A stretch of DNA of 64,000 bases from Macrostomum hystrix (Eukaryota; Platyhelminthes; Macrostomidae), in the NCBI GenBank assembly GCA_950097015.1, contig CATNEN010000011.1, forward strand, positions 3,066,501-3,130,500, written 5' to 3'. A program made the position numbers and the translations under genes. Shown piece by piece: positions 23,745-34,122 of this stretch; position 1 is the stretch's first letter, and the number at the start of each line of letters is the position of its first letter. The notes under the pieces are model-generated. The model was given only the letters and a program-made list of their open reading frames with translations, was not told the origin of the DNA and did no database searches.

Positions 23745-26700
23745 GTAGGGAATTAAGGGTGATCAGGAAATGTAGGGAGTGAAGGGAGATTCGGAGATGT
23801 AGAGAATGAAGGGGGATGATGAATTAAAGACAATGAATATAGTTCAGGAAATGTAGGGAATGAAGGGAGATTCGGAAATGTAGGGTATGAAAGGAGATTC
23901 GGAGATGTAGAGAAAGAAGGGAAATCATGAATTAAAGAGAATAAATAGAGTTCAGGAAATATAGGGTATTAATTGAGATTCGGAAATGTAGGGTATGAAG
24001 GGAGATTCGGAAATGTAGGGTATGAAGGGAGATTCGGTAATGTAGGGAATGAAGGGAGATTCGGAAATGTAGGCAATGAATGGAGATTCGGAAATGTAGG
24101 GAATGAAGGGAGATTCGGAAATGTAGGGTATGAATGGAGATTAGGAAATGTAGGGAATGAATGGAGATTAGGAAATGTAGGGAATGAATGAAGATCAGGA
24201 AAGGTAGGGAATGAAGGGAGATTCGGAAATGTAGGGAATGAAGGGAGATTAGGGAAGGTAGGGAATGAATGGAGATTAGGGAAGGTAGGGAATGAAGGGA
24301 GATTGGAAATGTAGGGTATGAATGGAGATTAGGAAATGTAGGGAATGAATGGAGATCAGGAAATGTAGGGAATGAATGGAGATCAGGAAATGTAGGGAAT
24401 GAATGGAGATCAGGAAATGTAGGGAATGAATGGAGATTAGGAAATGTAGGGAATGAATGGAGATTCGGAAATGTAGGGAATGAATGAAGATTAGGAAATG
24501 TAGGGAATGAATGGAGATCAGGAAATGTAGGGAATGAATGGAGATTAGGGACTGTAGGGAATGAAGGGAGATTCGGAAATGTAGGGAATGAATGGAGATT
24601 AGGAAATGTAGGGAATGAATGGAGATTAGGAAATGTAGGGAATGAATGGAGATCAGGAAATGTAGGGAATGAATGGAGATTAGGAAATGTAGGGAATGAA
24701 TGGAGATTAGGAAATGTAGGGAATGAATGGAGATTAGGGACTGTAGGGAATGAATGGAGATTCGGAAATGTAGGGAATGAATGGAGATTCGGAAATGTAG
24801 GGAATGAATGGAGATCAGGAAATGTAGGGAATGAATGGAGATCAGGAAATGTAGGGAATGAATGGAGATCAGGAAATGTAGGGAATGAATGGAGATTAGG
24901 GACTGTAGGGAATGAAGGGAGATTCGGAAATGTAGGGAATGAATGGAGATCAGGAAATGTAGGAAATGAATGGAGATCAGGAAATGTAGGGAATGAAGGG
25001 AGATTAGGGACTGTAGGGAATGAAGGGAGATTCGGAAATGTAGGGAATGAATGGAGATCAGGAAATGTAGGGAATGAATGGAGATCAGGAAATGTAGGGA
25101 ATGAATGGAGATCAGGAAATGTAGGGAATGAAGGGAGATTAGGGAAGGTAGGGAATGAATGGAGATCAGGAAATGTAGGGAATGAATGGAGATCAGGAAA
25201 TGTAGGGAATGAATGGAGATCAGGAAATGTAGGGAATGAATGGAGATTAGGGAAGGTAGGGAATGAAGGGAGATTAGGAAATGTAGGGAATGAATGGAGA
25301 TTCGGAAATGTAGGGAATGAATGGAGATTAGGAAATGTAGGGAATGAATGGAGATTCGGAAATGTAGGGAATGAAGGGAGATTCGGAAATGTAGGGTATG
25401 AATGGAGATTAGGAAATGTAGGGAATGAATGGAGATCAGGAAATGTAGGGAATGAATGGAGATCAGGAAATGTAGGGAATGAATGGAGATCAGGAAATGT
25501 AAGGAATGAATGGAGATTAGGAAATGTAGGGAATGAATGGAGATTCGGAAATGTAGGGAATGAATGGAGATTCGGAAATGTAGGGAATGAAGGGAGATTC
25601 GGAAATGTAGGGTATGAATGGAGATTAGGAAATGTAGGGAATGAATGGAGATCAGGAAATGTAGGGAATGAATGGAGATCAGGAAATGTAGGGAATGAAT
25701 GGAGATCAGGAAATGTAGGGAATGAATGGAGATTAGGAAATGTAGGGAATGAATGGAGATTCGGAAATGTAGGGAATGAATGAAGATTAGGAAATGTAGG
25801 GAATGAATGGAGATCAGGAAATGTAGGGAATGAATGGAGATTAGGGACTGTAGGGAATGAAGGGAGATTCGGAAATGTAGGGAATGAATGGAGATTAGGA
25901 AATGTAGGGAATGAATGGAGATTAGGAAATGTAGGGAATGAATGGAGATCAGGAAATGTAGGGAATGAATGGAGATTCGGAAATGTAGGGAATGAATGGA
26001 GATCAGGAAATGTAGGGAATGAATGGAGATTAGGGACTGTAGGGAATGAAGGGAGATTAGGAAATGTAGGGAATGAATGGAGATTCGGAAATGTAGGGAA
26101 TGAATGGAGATTCGGAAATGTAGGGAATGAATGGAGATCAGGAAATGTAGGGAATGAATGGAGATCAGGAAATGTAGGGAATGAATGGAGATTAGGGACT
26201 GTAGGGAATGAAGGGAGATTCGGAAATGTAGGGAATGAATGGAGATCAGGAAATGTAGGAAATGAATGGAGATCAGGAAATGTAGGGAATGAAGGGAGAT
26301 TAGGGAAGGTAGGGAATGAATGGAGATTCGGAAATGTAGGGAATGAATGGAGATCAGGAAATGTAGGGAATGAATGGAGATTCGGAAATGTAGGGAATGA
26401 ATGGAGATTCGGAAATGTAGGGAATGAATGGAGATTCGGAAATGTAGGGAATGAATGGAGATTCGGAAATGTAGGGAATGAATGGAGATCAGGAAATGTA
26501 GGGAATGAATGGAGATTCGGAAATGTAGGGAATGAATGGAGATCAGGAAATGTAGGGAATGAATGGAGATTAGGGAATGTAGGGAATGAATGGAGATCAG
26601 GAAATGTAGGGAATGAATGGAGATTAGGGAATGTAGGGAATGAATGGAGATTAGGGACTGTAGGGAATGAATGGAGATTAGGGACTGTAGGGAATGAATG

Positions 26701-26890
26701 GAGATTAGGGACTGTAGGGAATGAATGGAGATTAGGGACTGTAGGGAATGAATGGAGATTAGGGACTGTAGGGAATGAATGGAGATTAGGGACTGTAGGG
26801 AATGAATGGAGATTAGGGAATGTAGGGAATGAATGGAGATTAGGGACTGTAGGGAATGAATGGAGATTAGGGACTGTAGGGAATAGAGAC
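23745..26890. repeat. 27-bp minisatellite, about 115 copies (longest array)
   Basis: Unit contains gaatggagatcaggaaatgt. The slot after gagatt/gagatc varies (cagg, tagg, tcgg; aaatg, gactg, gaagg). Groups of variants recur at exact multiples of 27: a gggtatgaatgg marker recurs after 216 bp (25392 and 25608), and a tgaatgaaga marker after 1296 bp (24481 and 25777). The last units (from about 26640) are a homogeneous run. Confidence 0.95.
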
Positions 26891-27625
26891 CAGGAAATGT
26901 AAATAAGAGTGGAGATCAGGAGCCATAGGGTCGGGCATTAGGCAAACAAAAACTACAATCGTTTGTGATAAAAGTTATTTTAAGAAACATTCGGTCGACA
27001 CACAATTGTAATGTTTATAATTATACCTATGAAGTAATCAAGCATATAAATTAGTTTATTTATTTAAAACAGAACACGAGAGAGCAAACTGACAGGCTTG
27101 AATCTCATTGGCTGATTTGTTTAACCGGTTAGTTTTTTCCGAATCGATTTTTTAAATAGTCAGCAACTGACAATTGGACATAAATTGGGAATAAAAACCA
27201 CGAAGTCAATAGCGAATTTTCGTCAAACAACCTAGAAATCTAAGACTGAGCAGCAAAAATTAAGTTAAACTCAGGCGCTAATAAATGCGGCTGAGTTTAT
27301 TGGGGCATTTTCCACCTAGGAAATATTAAACAAAGGTTTGCTGAGTTAGAACTAGAGCTAGCTCTGCATAGACAATGTGGGTCAGATATAAAAATGACAG
27401 GATTTTTTAGGTCTTAAATCAAAGATAGGAGAAGTGCGGTAGCAGTGTACAAAATAGTATTCTTTTTTCAAATTTTGAAAGGCAAGCAGCAAAGAAATGA
27501 GGGACACGAAATACTTGCTTTAAGGGGAGAATTCGATGGGAATAAACGGGAGAAAAGACAGAGGGTAGAGGGCGAGGGAAGAAGACAATGGTATATAAAG
27601 GGGTAGAATTCAAGCGGAATAAAAC
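26891..27625. other. Intergenic unique sequence
   Basis: About 730 bp without a recognisable gene. Open frames at the right side belong to the purine-rich array beginning near 27626. Confidence 0.4.
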
Positions 27626-28245
27626 AGCGGGAAAAAGACATGGGGAAGAAGACATAGGGAAGAAGACAAGGGGAAGAAGACAAGCGAGAAGAAGACATGG
27701 GGAAGAAGACATAGGGAAGAATACATAGGGAAGAATACATAGGGAAGAAGACATAGGGAAGAAGACAAGGGGAAGAAGACATGGGGTGAGAAGACAAAGG
27801 GAAGAAAATCAGAGGAAGAAGACATGGGGAAGAAGACATAGGGAAGAAGACATAGGGAAGAATACATAGGGAAGAATACATAGGGAAGAAGACATAGGGA
27901 AGAAGACACAGGGAAGAATACATAGGGAAGAATACATAGGGAAGAAGACATGGGGAAGAAGACAAGGGGAAGAAGACAAGGGGAAGAAGACATGGGGTGA
28001 GAAGACAAAGGGAAGAAAATCAGAGGAAGAAGACATGGGGAAGAAGACATGGGCAAGAACACATGGGGAAGAAGACATGGGGAAGAAGACATGGGCAAGA
28101 AGACAAGGGGAAGAAGACATGGGCAAGAAGACATGGGGAAGAAGACATGGGGAAGAAGACATGGGCAAGAAGACAAGGGGAAGAAGACATGGGCAAGAAG
28201 ACATGGGGAAGAAGACATGGGGAAGAAGACAATGGAAGGAAGACA
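27626..28245. repeat. 15-bp purine-rich minisatellite, about 41 copies
   Basis: Unit gaagaagacataggg or gaagaagacatgggg; the + strand is about 85-90% purine. A marker containing atggggtgagaagac recurs after 211 bp (27781 and 27992). Frames on both strands are open because 15 is a multiple of three. Confidence 0.95.
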
Positions 28246-28664
28246 AGGGATGAAAAGCAAGTAAACAGACAGCTAATGAGTCAGGAAATGTGTATGACAA
28301 GCCTGGAAAGCAATTATTCAATAGAACAGGGCAGTCGGTAGTTACACATGCAAGTTTTAGAATACATCTGCACAGAGCATGCCAGAATAACAAGAGAATA
28401 TTTATAAATAAAGTAAAAACTAGAGCAACAGTTGAGGCAATAAGAATTTGTCATACATCTCAAAAAGAGAATATGTACTTTTAGAGCAAAGCATTTAGAC
28501 AAAGTTGCGTTAAGTTAAATGTTAAAGAACACGCCACTTTCAACATTAAATTTTTACACTACACAAATTTTTAAGCTTAAATGCTACTGTCAGTACGAGT
28601 AATGTGTAGAACATTTTTAACATTCCTGCTTAAAAAGCACATATAAATTTTAAGGGGCAAAAGT
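28246..28664. other. Unique spacer between arrays
   Basis: No gene recognised. AT-rich with short chance open frames. Confidence 0.35.
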
Positions 28665-29470
28665 AGAAGGATTTTCAAAGGGGTAGAACTGGAAAGACTG
28701 TGGAGGGGTGGAACTAGAAGAATAGCAAAGGAGTAGAACTAAAAGCCGAGGGGTAGAAATAGAAGAATAGTAGAGGGGTAGAACTTGAAGGATAGCAGAG
28801 GGGTAGAACTAGAATGGTTGCAGATGGGGTAGAACTAGAAGGGTTGCAGAGGGGTAGAACTAGAAGGGCTTCAGATGGGGTAGAACTAGAAGAATAGCAG
28901 ATGGGTAGAACTAGAAGGGTTGCAGAGGGGTAGAACTAGAAGGGTTGCAGAGGGGTAGAACTAGAAGGGTTTCAGATGGGGTAGAACTAGAAGGATTGCA
29001 GATGGGGTAGAACTAGAATGGTTGCAGATGGGGTAGAACTAGAATGGTTGCAGATGGGGTAGAACTAGAAGAATAGCAGATGGGGTAGAACTAGAATGGT
29101 TGCAGATGGGGTAGAACCAGAAGGATTGCAGAGGGGTAGAACTAGAAGGATTTCAGATGGGGTAGAACTAGAAGGATTTCAGATGGGGTAGAACTAGAAG
29201 AATAGCAGATGGGTAGAACTAGAAGGGTTGCAGAGGGGTGGAACTAGAAGGGTTGCAGAGGGGTAGAACTAGAAGCCGAGGGGTAGAAAAAGAAGAATAC
29301 CAGAGGGGTAGAACTAGAATGGTTGCAGAGGGGTAGAACTAGAAGAATAGCAGAGGGGTAGAACTAGAAGAATTGCAGAGGGGTAGAACTAGAAGAATAG
29401 CAGAGGGGTAGAACTAGAAGAATAGCAGAGGGGTAGAACTAGAAGAATAGCAGAGGGGTAGAACTAAAAG
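28665..29470. repeat. 25/26-bp minisatellite, about 32 copies
   Basis: Unit contains ggggtagaactagaagaat, with atgg, ggg and ccgag variants. It ends about 40 bp beyond the UBC12 stop codon, so the 3' UTR of that gene may run into it. Confidence 0.93.
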
Positions 29471-29511
29471 CGCGAGTACTAACGATGCCTAAAATGATAA
29501 AAGCGGCGCAT

Positions 29512-30867
29512 TCACTTAAGCAGACACTTCTCAAAATAGTCCTCTCCAACGTAGCCGCCTCTCATAGATCTGAGCACATTCTGCTCAAACAGTCGGCGAT
29601 TCGATTTTAAAACCTCGGCCGCTTCGCGATTTAACGGATCGTCCGGATTCGGCTCCTGGAGTGTTGGCGTGGGGAGGAACTGTGACTGAGTTGTTTTTAA
29701 TGATTTTCTGAGCACACTACTGCTTAGTTCCTATCAACTACTCATTAGACGACAGAAAATATCAAGGAATTTGACTGATTTGATCGAGTATTTACTAATC
29801 GAAGAGAGTGGATAAAGATAATAAGGAAGTTGATTGAGAAAAATGGTAAGCGGGTATAAATTATTGGGAAGTGGATAGAGATAATGAAATAGTTGATAGA
29901 GATAATGAAATAGGGGGAGGAGATAATGGAATAGTGGAAAGAAATAATGAAATAGTGGATAGAGATAATGGAATAGGGGGAGGAGATTATGGAATAGTGG
30001 ATAGAGATAATGGAATAGGGGGAGGAGATTATGGAATAGTGGATAGAGATAATGGAATAGGGGGAGGAGATTATGGAATAGTGGATAGAGATTATGGAAT
30101 AGTGGATAGAGATAATGGAATAGTGGATAGAGATAATGGAATAGTGGATAGAGATAATGGAATAGTGGATAGAGATAATGGAATAGTGGATAGAGATAAT
30201 GGAATAGTGGATACCGATAACGAGAAAATTAACAGAGTTGAAGGGGAAATCGGATAGAAATAAATAGAATCAGAGTAAGTGGGTAGACCCATCAGGAGCT
30301 CAGGAATCAAAAGTCAAGGCACCTGGAACAGCAGCTGCAGGCCATAGATGACGGAGTTGATTGACAGCACAGGTTTCCAGTCCTCGCGCAGTACATTTAG
30401 ACAGACATTGCCTTCCAGGTCAATATTTGGATGGTAGACTTTAGTTTCGCATTTCACTTTAGGCGCCTCGTGCGGATACTGATCAGTGACGTGGAAGTTA
30501 AAGACAAACAAACCGCCTTTGTAGAAGCCCTCATCTGGCGCGATTGCCAACTTGAAGTTCATCAGATCGTTGGGATTCGGGTAGGTCAGCCGGATGCAGC
30601 GGTTCTTGGCATCGATGTCAGACAAGTCTGCATTTTAAAGATTGGCAGACAGAAATTAATGACAGGCTTTAAATTAAGGTTCTGCAACTTATTGTTAGTG
30701 ACAGAGTGGTAATGAGAGCTAGGCGTCTATTTTATCTATCTGATATGTTAAAAAATAAATACACAATTCCTTTTACCTTTCTGAACTCTGAGATAAGCAG
30801 GCGAGCTCTTAGAAGTGGCCTTGCTAGCATTCTTGTTCTCTTGAGACTTTTTGTGCAAATTTAACAT
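29512..30867 (-). CDS. UBE2M: NEDD8-conjugating enzyme UBC12 (UBE2M)
   Basis: E2 enzyme that takes activated NEDD8 from the NAE1-UBA3 E1 and passes it to cullins, controlling cullin-RING ligases. Exons on the - strand are 30867-30777, 30627-30323 and 29655-29512, with phases 1 and 0, giving 179 residues; the human protein is close in length. The N-terminal extension [13 protein letters not shown] is the family's E1-docking tail. The UBC fold shows [32 protein letters not shown] with catalytic Cys near residue 106, REDWKPVL and RSMRGGYVG. The donor of exon 2 (GTGCCT) is weak. Intron 2 holds a 21-bp minisatellite. No change in key residues is seen, so the gene looks functional. Confidence 0.97.
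29874..30220. repeat. 21-bp minisatellite in UBC12 intron 2, about 16 copies
   Basis: Unit contains gatagagataatggaatagt, with a ggggag variant in the first half. Each copy contains AGATAA, a match to the WGATAR core bound by GATA factors. It sits between the last two UBC12 exons. Confidence 0.93.
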
Positions 30868-31569
30868 TTTATAACTGAAAAATCAAATCAGTTTGTTGTG
30901 AATGTTATAGCGAAGTTCAAAAATATCTAAAAAAAATGTTTATTAAAATACACAAGCTAGATCATGTAATTAAACATAGAAAAGCACAAAGAAGTTAATT
31001 AATAAAATGGACATTTAGTAAATATATGTGTACATGCACCATATTAGACTGAATATAATTGTTAGACCCACCTATTTATTAATATTAAAAAACTACTTTT
31101 AATGATATGTAAAGCTAAAATATAATTTTTTATTATTTCTTTTTTATCTCCGTAATGTATTTCTATAAATAAAACAGCTACGTGGTGATTTCATGAAAAT
31201 ATAGGAACGCAAATACCATAAAACATTTTTAATGCTTCACCTATCTATAAATGTGCACCTCTCCATCAAAAAATTTCTATACCATGTGCACCTACATTTA
31301 AATGTATTTTATAATGTGTCGTAATGTTCATAAATTTAAATACACAAGGTGCACAAATTTATAAAGAACACAAGATTTTAGCACAAGGGTGCACTGTTTG
31401 TTATACATCTACATACTTGCAACAACTTTACACACACAAGGTGTGGCTACGCGGACAGAAATTTATTTCATGCAGCCATGCAGGCAATTTTTTCATAAGC
31501 ACGCTGGATACTGTCCGCAAAAACCCCTATTTGCTCCAATAGGGACCATACCTACAAAAAACAAAATGG
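30868..31569. other. UBC12 upstream AT-rich region
   Basis: About 700 bp upstream of the UBC12 start, so its promoter is expected here. No TATA or initiator can be singled out. An imperfect inverted repeat around tgtgcacct lies at 31244-31260 and 31347-31363. Confidence 0.4.
31244..31363. repeat. Short inverted repeat (possible MITE)
   Basis: Left arm tctataaatgtgcacct (31244-31260) is nearly the reverse complement of right arm aggtgcacaaatttata (31347-31363). The enclosed 120 bp has further gtgcac motifs. It could be a small inverted-repeat element or chance in AT-rich DNA. Confidence 0.35.
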
Positions 31570-32218
31570 CTAGGGTAATGTATCATCAACCGAACAGTGT
31601 ATCTTCAAAACTGAACAAGAATTTTGACTCCTTCCTTGGTCTCGTACAAGACAGAAACAAGCTATTGTGTTTCACAGAACAAGTAATTTGAAAGTTGAAG
31701 AAATTATCTACAAGCTGATGCATGATGTGCAATGAAGCACTAAGAGGAAAGAAAGATATTGATGTTTCAGTAGAAATTTTTATTGCAAAAGCATACTTTT
31801 TAACAACATTTTTTTAGTATGTACTTATAGACGAATATTGTATGTGGTTGATTGCCAATTAAATGACCATAAATGTAGTTATTTATAGAGCATGAAAAAT
31901 GCTTTCAAATTACATAATTCATGACAGTTCACTCCTTAAAATAAGATTAAACCACTCACTCAAATTGTAAAACCAAACATCAAATTCTCTGTTTGGTTTG
32001 AAGATACATGAAAATCACTCTTCGGTTTTAGATAAAAAGCAGGAATAACTTTTTTCTATTTGATAAAATAGCAAAAGCAGATACTTTTTAGAAAGATGTA
32101 ACTGTTTTTTATAACTTGGCTTTTGATTTATCATTATATCTTGAATAGAAAATCTGTAGCTTAGGTTTGAAGTTAAAAAAATACACATTCTTGTTTGGTT
32201 GATAATATATTGCCCTAA
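31570..32218. mobile_element. Candidate non-autonomous DNA transposon with inverted termini
   Basis: The left end ctagggtaatgtatcatcaa (31570-) matches, inverted, the right end ttgataatatattgcccta (to 32218), with about five mismatches over 27 bp. Sub-terminal tatcttcaaa motifs are inverted too. No transposase frame is present. The boundaries are inferred from this one copy. Confidence 0.4.
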
Positions 32219-34122
32219 TCAGAGGCTTAAGGCCTATGGCAAAATTCAGCTTAAGCTTTCTTCATTTTACACCAAATTATGCCAAGTGGAAAACTGGCTT
32301 TAAAGATTTATGCCAAATTATGCAAATCAAAATTAAGAAAATTTTTCAAAGTGGTTAGGCCCTAGTATTAAATAAGTACTGTTTTAAATTGATGTTTTAA
32401 TTTATGGTTTAAAAGACATCAATAAACAGTAACAAAGAGCTAACAGGTGAACAATAAATAAAATATAGGCCTATATGTACGATAATAAGTTAGGCCTAGA
32501 ACCAAAAAGATTTGAAAAGTTTATAAATTTACTTTAGGCTTAGGCCTACTATAACTATAAACATTGCACAATTTGCAACCAAAGCTAGGCCCCTATGCTA
32601 ATAATTTACTTGTTTCTTACTCCATCAAAACTTTTGCAACAATAAATGCATGCCAGAATAGATGCCAGTTGATTTGCTTGAAATTTTAGGCCAACTACAC
32701 CAATGTCATCATAGCATCCAAATTTTAGGCTGGAAATTTCTGGCATAAACTAGGCCTAGATGATCCAGACTAGGCCTATAGTATGGTGACAATGATAAAA
32801 GGCAGAACAATGTTAATGTCTTAAAAGCTGTTGTTGAAAATCTTTAAATTCGCATGTTGAAATTTGTAAAAATTTGAGCTGTTGGGGTCAGGGTGCGGGC
32901 AGAATTAATTGAAAGTTTTATTCTTCAATGTTGCCAGCATTAGGCCCTATCTCTGCCCAGCAACTTTATAACTTAGAAACTTGTGAAAAACCCTAGAATA
33001 ACTTATTACTGATGCGAAGTAGGTCACAATCGGCTCTATGACAAAATGAATAATAGTTATTTATAGCTTATAGGCCTATAGCCAATAGTTAGTCAGAACT
33101 GCGATAGAGCCTAGAAGGTAAGTTTACCACGTTAGCCGGTAGGTCTAGCATTAGGCCTAATTGTAAACAATAAAAGATGTCACCGAGATAACTATAATTA
33201 TTTTTATGCATTTATTATCTATAAAAAGAACATGCTGAATGAATAGGGCATGATTCATCCAAGTGAAAACAAATGAATCCAATCCATCCAGAATGAAATC
33301 GAACTTCATTTTCTCGTCGATCGACATTCTCATTAGTTCACATTTCTCGGAATTCGCGTTTCTATTTTGTACGTACTTGCGGTGATCGTTATTTTGACAC
33401 AAAAGTTTTCTTTTTACATTTATTTAACCTTTTGCATTTAGAATTTCGCCTTCACCTTTCATCTAGGTGCGAATTTCATGGAGTTCATTTTGCTGCTGGA
33501 TAGTTTGCTAGAGAAAGCTAACTCCGAGATGTTGAAATGGAAGAACAAACAGGTTCTACCTTAGAGCTACCAATGACATTCAGAAGTATAGTAGTACGGA
33601 GGGATGAGGCCTGGTTCTCCCATTTCTATCCCCTGGGAGCGAAATGGGGCGACATCAGTTAGTCAAATGGTTAGAGTCTAGAGACTAGACTGGAGACAAG
33701 AGAAAGATTTAGACGTTGAAAAAACAAAGGGTGAGATGAGACACGGGAGAGATATGAGACACGGGAGTGATGAGATAAGTGCGAGCGCATTTTGATTTCG
33801 CGACGTTGCAGATGCATCGATGGAAATTAAACGATTGCTGTTAATCAGAATATGGTCTAGTAGCTTACTGCTATCCATGTGCACTATATATCGACACTAT
33901 AAGAGCTATTTGTGTCTTTATAACAGGAAGTTTTTGTCGTCCTGTTACCTTTTGCTACAGTAACAGAGACAACGCTCGATGGGTTAGCTAGAGGCCCGTT
34001 TATGTGTGGACTCCGGTAAAATTTACATATAAATACGTAGTATAGCTTATTTAGCTAGTCTGTAAATCACTTTTAAATCACTCTTCCGTCAATTTCGTTT
34101 TAAACTATTCCGACAAGTGAAT
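32219..34122. other. Gene-poor AT-rich region with AGGCCT palindromes
   Basis: No supported gene. At least eight AGGCCT sites, mostly in taggccta context, fall between 32.23 and 33.16 kb. A short frame from ATG 33478 (MEFILLLDSLLEKANSEMLK), ending near a possible donor at about 33551, might be an isolated exon, but I cannot connect it. Confidence 0.4.
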
